From NCBI GenBank assembly GCA_016868775.1, contig VGFT01000004.1, positions 157,375-221,374 of the forward strand: a stretch of DNA of 64,000 nt, read 5' to 3'. The DNA comes from Bacteroidota bacterium. Its GTDB lineage: Bacteria > Bacteroidota > Bacteroidia > Chitinophagales > Chitinophagaceae. Shown here piece after piece: positions 17,932 through 27,372 of this stretch (the first letter of the stretch is position 1; every line of letters begins with the position of its first letter). The notes under the pieces are model-generated. The model worked only from the letters and a program-made list of their open reading frames with translations. It was not told where the DNA came from and did no database searches. The translations under genes were made by a program, and so were the position numbers.

Positions 17932-20031
17932 TCAACTGATGCCCGATCCGGGCTCAACCGAAGAATCCGGATGTACAAAATGGAGTTTCCCGGATCGGTC
18001 CTCGGCCATCAAGATCATTCCATTGCTCTCAATGCCCCGCATTTTTCGGGGAGCCAGATTGGTAACGACCGTTACTTGTTTTCCTAAGATGTCCTGCGGC
18101 GCATAATGCATCGCAATGCCGCTGACAATGGTGCGGGTTTCGCTGCCCAGGTCAACCGATAATTTCAATAATTTATCTGCCTTCTCCACTTTTTCGGCAG
18201 CTACGATCGTGCCCACTTTCAACTCCACTTTCGCAAAATCATCAAATTGAATCGTGGGCTTTGCGGCAGGTTGTTCGGCAGGGGCGGGTGTTTCGGTCGA
18301 CATAAGATTCGCTTTAAGCTTCTCCAATTGGGTTTCGATTTCTGTGTCCTCGATCTTTCGGAAGAGCAGTTGAGGTTCGCGCAGGGAATAGCCGACTTTC
18401 AACAAGTCGATCCGTCCGGCATTTTTCCATTCTAGCATCCGATCCACCACTTTCATCAGGTGACAAAGTGTTTTGGTGGTATTCGGAAGAAAGGGATTTC
18501 CCAAAATGGCGAGGTTGGCAGACAACTGCAAACAGAGGTGCAAACAATTATCGATCGCTTGTTGTGCCTCGGGTTCCTGCTCCAGGCGCTTGGCCACGAT
18601 CCAGGGTTCTTTTCGCTGCATGTATTGATTGCCATGACGTGCCAGGTCGATCACGGCGAACAAGGCCTCCCGAAATTGATACCGCTCGAGGTGCTGGGTT
18701 ACCGTCTCGGTGGTCGATCGGATCTGTTCGGTCAAGGCACGATCGTACTCATCAGCCCGCGCCGGGTGAAAAGGAGGAACTTTTCCTTTGCAGAGTTTGT
18801 GCATCAGCACCCAGGTACGATTCACAAAATTTCCGAGCACGGCCACCAGCTCGCTGTTTACGGCATCCTGAAATCCTTTCCAGGTAAACTCACTGTCTTT
18901 GGTCTCCGGCGCAATCTGTGTTAAATAATACCGGAGCATGTCTACGACTTGTCCGCCGCCATTTTCTTTTTTGACAAAGTCGTCAATATAATCGCGCATG
19001 TCGAGTTTCCAGTTGCGGCTGGTACTCATCTTATCTCCCTCCAGATTCAGGAATTCATTCGAGGGTACATTGTCCGGAAGAATATATCCGCCTAGTTTAA
19101 GCATCACCGGGAAAATGATGCAATGAAAAACGATGTTATCCTTTCCAATGAAATGAACCAGTTTGGTTTCGGCATCTTTCCAATAAGGATCCCAATCCTT
19201 TCCGTGTTCCTTGGCCCATTGCTTGGTGGCGCTGATATACCCAATGGGCGCATCGAACCAAACATAAAGCACTTTTCCATTGGCTTGAGGAAGCGGAACC
19301 TGTACGCCCCAGTCGAGATCGCGGGTGACGGCGCGGGATTGTAATCCGCCGTCGATCCAGCCCTTGCATTGCCCTACGACAGCCGGTCGCCAATCGGTTT
19401 CATGGGTTTCCAAGATCCATTTTCGAAGGAAGTCCTCGTGCTTGCCCAGTGGCAAATACCAATGCGTGGTTTTTTTCTTGATGGGGGTGGCCCCGCTGAG
19501 GGTGCTGACCGGACGAAGGAGTTCTTCCGGACTCAATGAGCGGCCACAACTTTCGCATTGATCGCCATAGGCCCGGTCGCTTTGGCAAGCGGGACAAATT
19601 CCCTTTATGTACCGATCGGCCAAAAAACTCTGCGCTTCCGGATCATAAAATTGTTCTGTTTCTTTTGTTTCAAGTTCACCGGCTTTTTCCAATTGGGTAA
19701 AAAATGCGGAGGCTGTTTCATGGTGAAGCGGGGCGCTGGTGCGGTGATAGATATCGAATTGAATGGCGAGATCGGCAAAATCCTGTTGCATGGCCTCGTG
19801 GTACTTATCGATAATGGCTTGTGCGGTGGTGCCTTCTTTTCGGGCTTGAATCGGAATGGCGGTGCCGTGTTCATCGCTGCCGCAGACAAAAACCACGTCG
19901 CGCTCCTGGGCGCGCAGGTAACGGGCATAGATATCGGCCGGGATATAGGCGCCGGCCAGGTGACCGACATGTTTCAGTCCGTTGGCATAGGGCAGGGCCG
20001 CGGTGATCAGGTATCGCTTCGGGTTTTGCAT
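17932..20031 (-). CDS. metG: Methionyl-tRNA synthetase MetG
   Basis: MetG charges tRNA-Met. The class I signature HVGH is at residues 21-24 and KMSTS at about 334-338. Four zinc-ligand cysteines (about 146, 149, 159, 162) lie in the connective peptide. The last 110 residues are an EMAP-II/Trbp111-like tRNA-binding domain (VGTIVAAEKVEKADKLL), which mediates dimerisation. The total of 699 residues is typical of the two-domain form. The frame extends to TTG at 20043, but the ATG at 20031 (MQNPKRYLIT) is preferred. A minus-strand TATTTTTG box is 9 bases upstream of this ATG. Confidence 0.97.
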   Translation of the reverse strand: MQNPKRYLITAALPYANGLKHVGHLAGAYIPADIYARYLRAQERDVVFVCGSDEHGTAIPIQARKEGTTAQAIIDKYHEAMQQDFADLAIQFDIYHRTSAPLHHETASAFFTQLEKAGELETKETEQFYDPEAQSFLADRYIKGICPACQSDRAYGDQCESCGRSLSPEELLRPVSTLSGATPIKKKTTHWYLPLGKHEDFLRKWILETHETDWRPAVVGQCKGWIDGGLQSRAVTRDLDWGVQVPLPQANGKVLYVWFDAPIGYISATKQWAKEHGKDWDPYWKDAETKLVHFIGKDNIVFHCIIFPVMLKLGGYILPDNVPSNEFLNLEGDKMSTSRNWKLDMRDYIDDFVKKENGGGQVVDMLRYYLTQIAPETKDSEFTWKGFQDAVNSELVAVLGNFVNRTWVLMHKLCKGKVPPFHPARADEYDRALTEQIRSTTETVTQHLERYQFREALFAVIDLARHGNQYMQRKEPWIVAKRLEQEPEAQQAIDNCLHLCLQLSANLAILGNPFLPNTTKTLCHLMKVVDRMLEWKNAGRIDLLKVGYSLREPQLLFRKIEDTEIETQLEKLKANLMSTETPAPAEQPAAKPTIQFDDFAKVELKVGTIVAAEKVEKADKLLKLSVDLGSETRTIVSGIAMHYAPQDILGKQVTVVTNLAPRKMRGIESNGMILMAEDRSGKLHFVHPDSSVEPGSGIS

Positions 20032-20040
20032 GCTCGGGTG

Positions 20041-20048
20041 CAAAAATA
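20041..20048 (-). promoter_or_regulatory. TAnnTTTG -7 box before metG
   Basis: On the minus strand the sequence reads TATTTTTG, ending 9 bases before the metG ATG. It matches the Bacteroidota -7 consensus TAnnTTTG. No TTG was seen at the -33 spacing, so support is partial. Confidence 0.5.
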
Positions 20049-20072
20049 CCTGAATTCGGATACCTTTAATGC

Positions 20073-20987
20073 ATGGTAATTCAACCTTCTCCCCTTAAAC
20101 CCGGTGAAACGGTGGGCATTATGTGTCCGGCCGGTTACATGCCCAAAGAGCGAACCGATGCCTGTGTGGACCGGTTACGTGAGTGGGACTATGCATCCGT
20201 GTTGGGACAGACCCTGTACAGTGCTTCCATAAATTATTTTTCCGGAACCGATGAACAGCGGGCATCCGATCTTCAACAGATGCTGGATGATGATTCGATC
20301 CGGACCATTTTATTTGGAAGAGGTGGTTATGGCATGTCGCGCATCATTGATCAGCTCGACTTCACTCGATTTATGAAAAATCCGAAGTGGATCGCGGGGT
20401 ACAGCGACATCACGGTTTTGTTGGCGCATCTCTATTCTTGTTACGGCATTTCTTCCTTGCATTCGCCTATGGCCGGCGCCTTTGCCGATTTTCCGGAAGA
20501 TCAAATCTATTTACCCTCGGTTCGCAATCTGATCAGTGGAGGGGTGATGGATTATTCGGTGTTGGCCGATTCCCGAAATAAAATCGGAGTGGCAGTGGGA
20601 CCTTTATTGGGAGGCAACTTGGCACTGTTCACTCATTTGATCGGAACGCCTTCGTTTCCTGAAACGGCCGGTGCCATTCTTTTTTTAGAGGATGTAGGTG
20701 AGCAATTATATAACATTGATCGGATGTTGCGGCAATTGAAGCGAAGCGGAAAATTGGAGCAGCTCGGGGGATTGATCTTTGGCGGATTTACCGAGTGTAA
20801 GGATACCGATCGCCCTTTTGGTCAGGATGTATCCGATATTTTGCAAACCATTGCGTCGTCATATGATTTTCCGGTTTGTTACGATTTTCCGGTTAGTCAT
20901 ACCGGTCGAAATTATCCCTTGAAATACGGCGTGAACGTACGGCTGCAGGTAGGTGTGGAGGGGGTTCGTCTGCAGGAGTTAGTCTGA
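20073..20987 (+). CDS. Peptidase S66 family protein (LD-carboxypeptidase / MccF-like)
   Basis: The 304-residue protein has the S66 fold. FGRGGYGMSRIIDQLDF and AGYSDITVLLAHLY carry the nucleophilic serine (about residue 112). The glutamate of FLEDVGEQLYNIDRML and the C-terminal histidine of FPVSHTGRNYPL complete the expected Ser-Glu-His triad. Family members remove the terminal D-amino acid of murein tetrapeptides (LdcA) or cleave microcin C-type adducts (MccF); the sequence does not decide between them. No signal peptide is seen, so it should be cytoplasmic and could act in murein recycling. It is divergent from metG with a TACCTTTA box at 20061-20068, and convergent with a hydrolase gene. 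Confidence 0.88.
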   Translation: MVIQPSPLKPGETVGIMCPAGYMPKERTDACVDRLREWDYASVLGQTLYSASINYFSGTDEQRASDLQQMLDDDSIRTILFGRGGYGMSRIIDQLDFTRFMKNPKWIAGYSDITVLLAHLYSCYGISSLHSPMAGAFADFPEDQIYLPSVRNLISGGVMDYSVLADSRNKIGVAVGPLLGGNLALFTHLIGTPSFPETAGAILFLEDVGEQLYNIDRMLRQLKRSGKLEQLGGLIFGGFTECKDTDRPFGQDVSDILQTIASSYDFPVCYDFPVSHTGRNYPLKYGVNVRLQVGVEGVRLQELV

Positions 20988-20996
20988 AAGAAGTCG

Positions 20997-21809
20997 CTAG
21001 CGTGCCCAGACGGAGTCTAGTGCCCTTCGAACCATCGGATCTTGTACCAAGCCATTGTGTGTTCCGCCGGGTACCATCAATAGTTGATCTGTTTTCTTCA
21101 GTGCTGGTTGGAGTCGCTTTGCTTGTTTGATGCCGATCACTTCATCGTTGGTGCCATGAAAAATGAAAACCGGTGCGCTCACATTTTTTAGATACTCATG
21201 GAGCGGAAACGAGTAGCGCATCATCCAGCTCGTAGGATAAATCGGCAAGAAGCGGGCAGCTACGCTCGGCAGATCGTAGTAGGGTGTTTCCAGGATCAGG
21301 GTTTTGCAGCCGCGCCGGGAGGCGAGTTGGGCGGCCACCCCGGTGCCCAAGCTCTTTCCATGTATTATTATGCTGTCGGCTGCGACTTGTTTGTGTGCGA
21401 TCCGATAAACAATCTCCGACCATTCGTACAGTTTTTGCTCCGTGAATTGTCCGCTGCTTTTTCCATACCCCGGATAATCGATCATCAGCACGCGGTAACC
21501 GTCTTTTGTCATGGGCGGGGTTTGGTCGGCATAATACCCTATGTGCTTGCGGTTGCCGTGAAAATAGAGGATGATCCCTTTTGCGGCTTGTTGAGAATCC
21601 GGCAGAAACTCGACTAAATGAAGCGTATCGCTGGAGTTGATGGGGATGGCCAGGTCGTGGTGTCGGTAGGGGATTTCGTAATTATTATTGGGATGAACAC
21701 GTTCGGGATGAAAGATGAGTTCCTCCTGAAAAAAATAAAATAAAAAACCGATCCCAATGTAGATGGAGACGATCCATCGCAGCCAGCGCAGCAAGCGGTT
21801 GTTGACCAT
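20997..21809 (-). CDS. Membrane-anchored alpha/beta hydrolase (copy 1 of a tandem pair)
   Basis: One N-terminal membrane segment at about residues 10-30 precedes an alpha/beta hydrolase domain. LYFHGNRKHIG forms the oxyanion region, HGKSLGTG carries the nucleophile serine, and FIFHGTNDEVI and GGTHNGL supply the acid and the histidine. Family members of this type (YqkD/BEM46-like, COG1073) have unknown physiological substrates. The next gene upstream is a paralogue of the same layout. The frame runs further to 21896, but that would overlap the upstream gene; ATG at 21809 (MVNNRLLRWL) is chosen, which leaves a 10-base gap. Confidence 0.85.
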   Translation of the reverse strand: MVNNRLLRWLRWIVSIYIGIGFLFYFFQEELIFHPERVHPNNNYEIPYRHHDLAIPINSSDTLHLVEFLPDSQQAAKGIILYFHGNRKHIGYYADQTPPMTKDGYRVLMIDYPGYGKSSGQFTEQKLYEWSEIVYRIAHKQVAADSIIIHGKSLGTGVAAQLASRRGCKTLILETPYYDLPSVAARFLPIYPTSWMMRYSFPLHEYLKNVSAPVFIFHGTNDEVIGIKQAKRLQPALKKTDQLLMVPGGTHNGLVQDPMVRRALDSVWAR

Positions 21810-21819
21810 GGAACGAAGT

Positions 21820-22605
21820 TCAGTATTTGAGGATATCGCGGATGAAATTGTGGTATTTGTCGAACCGGGGCAGGTTGTTGTGTCCGCCGCCTTCAATTCG
21901 GATTAGGGTGATCCGGTCTGGGTTGATCCGTTGCAGGGCTTCGCTATGTTCAAGGGGAATGAGTCGGTCTTTTGTTCCGTGTATAAGATAGGTGTGGCAA
22001 CGAACCGCTCGCAGCCATTTTTCGGTTCGCAGGTGAAATCGAAGCACCCAGCGGACGGGCAGGATGGGGAGAAATCGTTCGATGACTTTGATGAAGTTCA
22101 GATAGGGTGCATCCAGGATCAGGTAGCGCGGTTTGTTGTCGGCCGCCAGCTTGGCGGCAAAGCCGCTGCCCAGGCTGCGTCCATATACGATCAGGTGGTC
22201 TTCTCCGTATTTTTCTTTGAGACGGTCGTACACAAACTGCATGTCGCTCAGCATGTCCGCTTCGCTTCGTTTGCCGGTGCTTTTGCCAAAGCCGCGGTAG
22301 TCGACCAGTACCACATCGTAATCGAATCGATAAAAGTCACGGGCATATTTGGCCCAGCCTTTAATGCTTCGGGAGTTGCCGTGAAAATAGAGGACCAGTC
22401 CTTTTGGATGCTCCCGAAAAAAATGAAGTCCATTGATCCGAACACCCGGTGCTACATCAAAAAAGTACTCCTGAAAGGGTGCGTCGTATTTAAAGACGAA
22501 GTCGGCGCTGAGTTTCTCGGGTTTGAATAGGAATTTTTCCTGTAGCAGGTAGGCCAGTAAGGAGAGCACCACGATGCCGATCAGGATGTATAACAGGATC
22601 TCCAC
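21820..22605 (-). CDS. Membrane-anchored alpha/beta hydrolase (copy 2 of a tandem pair)
   Basis: This 261-residue protein has an N-terminal membrane segment (LYILIGIVVLSLLAYLL) and a COG1073-type alpha/beta hydrolase domain: LYFHGNSRSIKGWA, VDYRGFGKSTG, nucleophile in YGRSLGSGFAAK, acid in IHGTKDRLIP and the final histidine in GGGHNNLPRFDKYH. It shares order and motifs with the downstream gene, so the pair arose by tandem duplication. The start codon is GTG at 22605; no nearby ATG fits. The substrate is unknown. Confidence 0.85.
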   Translation of the reverse strand: MEILLYILIGIVVLSLLAYLLQEKFLFKPEKLSADFVFKYDAPFQEYFFDVAPGVRINGLHFFREHPKGLVLYFHGNSRSIKGWAKYARDFYRFDYDVVLVDYRGFGKSTGKRSEADMLSDMQFVYDRLKEKYGEDHLIVYGRSLGSGFAAKLAADNKPRYLILDAPYLNFIKVIERFLPILPVRWVLRFHLRTEKWLRAVRCHTYLIHGTKDRLIPLEHSEALQRINPDRITLIRIEGGGHNNLPRFDKYHNFIRDILKY

Positions 22606-22640
22606 GGTGGAAAATTACGCAAATGCCCCCGGTAGACCGA

Positions 22641-24614
22641 TTAATTGATCCGTGTAAGCTTGAGGTTGGTGACGGGGGCCACGACCAGGGGGAATTTTTC
22701 GACCGTTACGTTGGCCAGGTCAAGCCCAAATCCTTTTTCCTCCGAGAGCGAGCGGTCTTTCAGCCAAAAGTGGAATTTCATGATCAGTTGTTCCAGGAAG
22801 GGGAGTTCATTGTCTTGGCTTAGGTATTTTTCCAGCACAATGAATTGAAAATCGCCGACTACTTGGTTATTGGCTAAGCTCTCGTAGCGGCTTATGATAT
22901 TCACTTCCTTGTTGGCCACCAGGTCTTCGACTACTTTTCGGAACATCAGGTTGATGCGGGGTTGCATTCGAAAGCCAAGCCGGAAATCGATTCGGATGAT
23001 GTCGTTGGGAATGATGTGTTCGACATGGTATTCGCAGGTGTATGGATTATCAACCGTATCGATGTGTACCAGCCAATAGATATCGGCCCGTTTGGGTTTT
23101 TTATTGAGGATGGAGTAGATGACTTTGTGCTCAATTTCCTTGGGGTTGTTGGCGCTGGTCATATACACCAAGTGGGTGGCATACTTGGGGACCGTCCGAT
23201 CGCTGCTCAGCTCCTGGATCTTGGTGATGTAGTCTTCCAATCGTACGAATTCAATGTATCGGTTTTTGATCTTGCGGGCTCGGTACCAGACGTACATCAC
23301 AGCAAAGACGATCAATCCGATGATCAGGGTAATGTAGCCGCCGTGCATGAATTTTACCATGAGGGCGATCAGGTAACCGATTTCTACAAAAAGATAACCC
23401 ACCAGAAAAATATAGATCCAAAGCGATTTCACGCGGTGTAAAACCAAGTAGTTGGCGAAGAGGATGGTGGTGGCCAGCATGGTAACGATGATCGCCAGTC
23501 CGTAAGCCGCTTCCATGTCAGATGATTTTCGGAAATACAGCACAACCGAAACGCATCCGATAAACATCAACATGTTGATGGTGGGGATGAAGAGTTGTCC
23601 TCTGGCTTCAGACGGGTATTGAATCCGAAGTTTCGGCCAAAGGTTCAGCCGCATGGCCTCACTGATCAGGGTAAAGGCGCCCGATACCATTGCCTGGCTG
23701 GCGATGATGGCAGCGCTGGTCGCAATTACAACACCGGGGATGATGAACCACTGGGGCATCATGTCGTAGAAGGCATTGATGGCCAAGGTGCTTTTTACTT
23801 CCGGGGTGATGGTCAGGCCCGCTCGATTGGTCAGCAGGTTGGCACCCTGTCCGAAATAATGGATCAGCAGACAGGTTTTGACGTATAACCAGGAGTTGCG
23901 GATGTTTCCTCTTCCGCAATGGCCCAGGTCGCTGTAGAGCGCCTCGGCTCCCGTGGTACAAAGAAAGACGGCTCCCAGTAACCAAAAACCTCCGGGATAG
24001 GTTCGCAGGAATTCGATGGCGTAGTAGGGACTGACCGCTCGGAAGATGGACAGGTCATCAAACACATGAACCAACCCCAGGATCAGCAGCATGGTGAACC
24101 AGAGAAACATAATGGGACCGAACAAGCTGCCGATGGAGGCCGTGCCAAACTGTTGCATGAAAAAGAAGGCCGTGAGGATAGAAAGCACGATGATCACAAC
24201 GGTGTTGCTGCCGTCCGTAATCCCCAGGTTGGGTAATTCTTTAAGTCCCTCTACCGCGGAGGTAATGGAGATGGGTGGCGTGATGATCCCATCAGCCAAG
24301 AGGGAGGCGCCGCCCACCATGGCGGGGATGACCAGCCATTTTTTTCGGCGCCGCACCAGTGCATAAAGCGCAAAGGTTCCGCCTTCCCCCCGGTTGTCGG
24401 CCCGAAGCACCAAAATCACGTATTTAAGGGTGGTTTGAAGGGTGAGGGTCCAGATGATACAGGACAGGGTTCCCAAGATGAGTTCCTCGCTGATGACCCG
24501 GTCGGAGATAATGGCGTTGAATACGTAGAGGGGAGAGGTGCCGATGTCACCATAGATGATCCCCAGGGCGATTAGAAGTCCGGCAGCCGAAACTTTTTGC
24601 GTGGTGGTTTTCAC
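22641..24614 (-). CDS. kup: KUP/Trk-type potassium uptake protein
   Basis: This is a KUP/HAK/KT family K+/H+ symporter of about 657 residues. The family signature GIIYGDIGTSPLYVF is near the N-terminus, and GGEGGTFALYAL-like (NRGEGGTFALYALV) follows. About twelve membrane segments precede a C-terminal cytoplasmic domain of about 200 residues. It imports potassium in acidic or osmotically stressed conditions in other bacteria. The start is uncertain: GTG at 24614 (VKTTTQKVSA) is chosen, and TTG at 24653 is an alternative that would add 13 residues. It is transcribed away from the secreted-protein gene at 24789. Confidence 0.92.
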   Translation of the reverse strand: MKTTTQKVSAAGLLIALGIIYGDIGTSPLYVFNAIISDRVISEELILGTLSCIIWTLTLQTTLKYVILVLRADNRGEGGTFALYALVRRRKKWLVIPAMVGGASLLADGIITPPISITSAVEGLKELPNLGITDGSNTVVIIVLSILTAFFFMQQFGTASIGSLFGPIMFLWFTMLLILGLVHVFDDLSIFRAVSPYYAIEFLRTYPGGFWLLGAVFLCTTGAEALYSDLGHCGRGNIRNSWLYVKTCLLIHYFGQGANLLTNRAGLTITPEVKSTLAINAFYDMMPQWFIIPGVVIATSAAIIASQAMVSGAFTLISEAMRLNLWPKLRIQYPSEARGQLFIPTINMLMFIGCVSVVLYFRKSSDMEAAYGLAIIVTMLATTILFANYLVLHRVKSLWIYIFLVGYLFVEIGYLIALMVKFMHGGYITLIIGLIVFAVMYVWYRARKIKNRYIEFVRLEDYITKIQELSSDRTVPKYATHLVYMTSANNPKEIEHKVIYSILNKKPKRADIYWLVHIDTVDNPYTCEYHVEHIIPNDIIRIDFRLGFRMQPRINLMFRKVVEDLVANKEVNIISRYESLANNQVVGDFQFIVLEKYLSQDNELPFLEQLIMKFHFWLKDRSLSEEKGFGLDLANVTVEKFPLVVAPVTNLKLTRIN

Positions 24615-24774
24615 AAAAGATAGTTGGAGAGATGCCTGCTTCTGCCAAAACAAAAGTGGATCCTTGTCATGAACATTAAATTGGGAACAAAGTTATATAC
24701 AAAACCAGGATACCCGCCAACACAGGTTTCCCGGGTTTTAACCCACCCTTCACAATCGGGCATTTGGGTTTGTC

Positions 24775-24782
24775 TAATTTTG
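24775..24782 (+). promoter_or_regulatory. TAnnTTTG -7 box before the secreted protein gene
   Basis: TAATTTTG ends 6 bases before the ATG at 24789. A transcript from it would be almost leaderless. No TTG is present at the expected -33 distance. Confidence 0.4.
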
Positions 24783-24788
24783 TCTTTG

Positions 24789-26333
24789 ATGAAACGAGTA
24801 TGCTACAGTTGTATGGTGATGTTTTGGGTGGGACTGCTGTCTTTACTCCAACCGGTATTTGCCCAAAAATTGGTTTATGCCGAGCCCGACAGGTCTGACA
24901 GCCGAAGAATGAATTTTGAGATCATCGGGAAAGTGGGGCCGCACTTTTTGATCTATAAAAATGTCCGAAATCAGCACTGGGTATCGGTGTTGGACAACTA
25001 CATGGTACAGGTGGAGAAAGTGGATCAGGACCACCTGCCCACGAACGACCAGCTGATCAACATCGATTTTGTGACCTATCCGCAAAGTGCCTGGATGATT
25101 TATCAGCATCAAAAGAAGAATGTCGTTTACTGTTTTGCGGCACAGATTGATGCCAATGGCCGCCGGGTAGGGGAGCCCGTGGAGCTGGACACGAGCATGG
25201 TTCGTTCGGCATCTCCCCAGACCGTGTATACTACTTTGGTTAGCGAAGACCGAAAACGAATCATGGTTTTCAAGGTCAATAGCCGCAACAGACAGTTATT
25301 TCGAGTCACCACCCTTTTATACAACGACCAATTGCAGCTGCTTGGTCGAACGGAGATGGCCATTCCCATCGAGGAGCGCGAGGAGACATTGGGGAATTTT
25401 ACAATCGATAATGCAGGAAATCTCGCTTTTTTGAAATTGCACCGTTCAGCCAATGAGTACGTCGACCAGGTTGTGTTTTATTACAAAGCCATCGATACCG
25501 ATTCGCCGGTCACCACCCCCCTGATCCTAAATCAAGTTTGGTTAGATGACCCCCACTTGAGGGTGGATAATGCCAATGGCCGATTCCTGCTTGCTTCCCT
25601 TTCCTACAGTGAACGCAGAAGCCATGTGGATGGGCTATTTTTTTGTTTATGGAATAAAGAATCGTTGACCGAGCCCCAAACATCCACCTATAGTTTCCCC
25701 AACTCACTTCGGCAGGAGGTTAAAGGCGATGCGGGTTTAAAAGCTGCGTTTAACGATCATTTTATCCGGCAGATCTCGGTTCGAAAAGATGGTGGGTGGG
25801 TAATTGGTACGGAGCGGTATTACACAACCTCTCGGTTCAATAACTGGAACCGATGGGATTATCTTTATGGCTCACCCTATTTTTTCCCGGGGGTCTCGGA
25901 TTTCTACTACTACAATCCCTATTTCAACCGATACTTTTTTAACAACCGGACCGTTGGTCAAAATCAGGTGCGGTACCACGCCGATAACATTGCTGTTTTA
26001 TCGTTTAGCCGCGATGCCCAACACGAGTGGAGTTCCGTGATCACAAAAAGTCAATTCAACGACGAATCCGATGACTTGCTTTCTTTCCACGCTTTTATTG
26101 TAACGGGTCAGTTGCACCTGATCATGAACCTGCCGGAGCGTCGTTTAAATCTAATGCAGGACTTTACGTTGGGGACCGGCGGAATGTTCAGCCGGAATCC
26201 CACGATGCGAAACTTAGACAGGGGCTATGAATTGATGCCCCGGTTTGCGAAACAGGTCAGCGCCCGTCAAATCATACTTCCGTGTATCTATCGGAACTAT
26301 CTTTGTTTCGCCAAGATCGACTATACGCCTTAA
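24789..26333 (+). CDS. Secreted protein of unknown function
   Basis: I do not recognise a named family. The 514-residue product starts with a signal peptide (hydrophobic core CMVMFWVGLLSLLQ, cleavage probably after VFA-Q near residue 24). The rest looks like repeated beta-strand segments, such as VSVLDNYMVQ, IMVFKVNSRN and NLAFLKLHRS, consistent with a beta-propeller-like or lipocalin-like exported protein, but this is a guess. Around residues 355-400 there is a strongly aromatic stretch rich in Y, F, N and W (for example FYYYNPYFNRYFFNN). The ATG at 24789 is chosen because it begins the signal peptide; the open frame extends upstream without one. The DUF6427-like gene follows after 16 bases. 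Confidence 0.75.
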   Translation: MKRVCYSCMVMFWVGLLSLLQPVFAQKLVYAEPDRSDSRRMNFEIIGKVGPHFLIYKNVRNQHWVSVLDNYMVQVEKVDQDHLPTNDQLINIDFVTYPQSAWMIYQHQKKNVVYCFAAQIDANGRRVGEPVELDTSMVRSASPQTVYTTLVSEDRKRIMVFKVNSRNRQLFRVTTLLYNDQLQLLGRTEMAIPIEEREETLGNFTIDNAGNLAFLKLHRSANEYVDQVVFYYKAIDTDSPVTTPLILNQVWLDDPHLRVDNANGRFLLASLSYSERRSHVDGLFFCLWNKESLTEPQTSTYSFPNSLRQEVKGDAGLKAAFNDHFIRQISVRKDGGWVIGTERYYTTSRFNNWNRWDYLYGSPYFFPGVSDFYYYNPYFNRYFFNNRTVGQNQVRYHADNIAVLSFSRDAQHEWSSVITKSQFNDESDDLLSFHAFIVTGQLHLIMNLPERRLNLMQDFTLGTGGMFSRNPTMRNLDRGYELMPRFAKQVSARQIILPCIYRNYLCFAKIDYTP

Positions 26334-26349
26334 GCGATCGGCTCCATCC

Positions 26350-27336
26350 TTGATCGGTTTATTTAAACAACGCAATCCAATTCTGTGGCTGGCCCTGTTG
26401 CTGTATGCCGTGGCCGTCAAGTGGATTTATTTTACCTGGCCCCAATCCGTAGCTGCTACACCTACTGGCGGACATCTCTTTAAGCCCATCTTGGAATTTT
26501 TCGCTGGCGAAAAAGACTCCTCTCTTCAATTACGGTTCATCGGTTTGCTATTGAACCTGGTGCAGGCCTTTCAGCTAAATGGACTGATCAACCGAAATAA
26601 GATGATGGGTGCGGCTACCTATTTACCGGCGCTGTCTTACTTAACACTCAGCTCCTTTTTCTCACAGTGGAATGATTTTACATCTTGGTCGCTGGTGCTC
26701 TGTCTTTTATTGTGGATTTTTCAAGGTCAATTCAAGCTTTATCAAACCCCTCAGTCAAGAGGGGCTGTTTATAACAGGTGTTTGATTTGGGGCCTGCTTC
26801 CGCTGTTGGAGCCTGCCGCGTTGCCCTTTGTGCTTTGGGGATTAATCGGAATTTGGGTGATGCGTCCTTTTCGCTGGCCCGAGTTTTGGATTGTGCTAAT
26901 GGGACTGATTACACCCTACTATTTTATGATGATCTGGAATTATTGGAATGGGGTAGGTGAGTGGTACCGGGTAGTTCCCTCGTTGCGCCTCTATTATCCA
27001 CACATTGGAGAGGCTCGTTGGTTCGTGGCCATGGGTATGCTACTGGCCATTCCCACATTGGTTGGGATGGGGCAGGTACAATCCAACCTGCGTAAAATGT
27101 TGATACCCGTACGAAAGGGCTGGATGCACTGGACCATTTGGCTTCTCCTTTCCCTGCTACTGCCCTTTCTCTTACCGCAGCAATATGGTCCCGGCTACAC
27201 GGCCATCCTGCTGCCCACGGCAGCTTTTCAGGCCTGTTTCTACTATTATACTGGCTTGCGCATTGTGCCGCTTTTGTTTTTTTGGCTAGAGCTGGGCGCT
27301 GTGCTCTGGCTTCAATATGGCAGCCGCATCAGCTGA
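26350..27336 (+). CDS. DUF6427-like polytopic membrane protein
   Basis: The 328-residue product has about eight hydrophobic segments and no signal peptide. Its N-terminus, read from a TTG at 26350 as (M)IGLFKQRNPILWL, resembles the MIASFFKKS-type start of the Bacteroidota DUF6427 family, which is why that start is preferred over the upstream in-frame codon at 26245 that would overlap the previous gene. Function is unknown. In other Bacteroidota, members of this group occur near nucleotide biosynthesis genes, and here purQ follows after 36 bases. The family assignment is from memory of the pattern and would need a profile search. Confidence 0.65.
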   Translation: MIGLFKQRNPILWLALLLYAVAVKWIYFTWPQSVAATPTGGHLFKPILEFFAGEKDSSLQLRFIGLLLNLVQAFQLNGLINRNKMMGAATYLPALSYLTLSSFFSQWNDFTSWSLVLCLLLWIFQGQFKLYQTPQSRGAVYNRCLIWGLLPLLEPAALPFVLWGLIGIWVMRPFRWPEFWIVLMGLITPYYFMMIWNYWNGVGEWYRVVPSLRLYYPHIGEARWFVAMGMLLAIPTLVGMGQVQSNLRKMLIPVRKGWMHWTIWLLLSLLLPFLLPQQYGPGYTAILLPTAAFQACFYYYTGLRIVPLLFFWLELGAVLWLQYGSRIS

Positions 27337-27347
27337 CCCGGAACGGT

Positions 27348-27355
27348 TATATTTG
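27348..27355 (+). promoter_or_regulatory. TAnnTTTG -7 box before purQ
   Basis: TATATTTG ends 17 bases before the purQ ATG and lies just after the stop of the upstream gene. No clear TTG at -33. Confidence 0.5.
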
Positions 27356-27372
27356 TGCTTTAATTTACCAGC

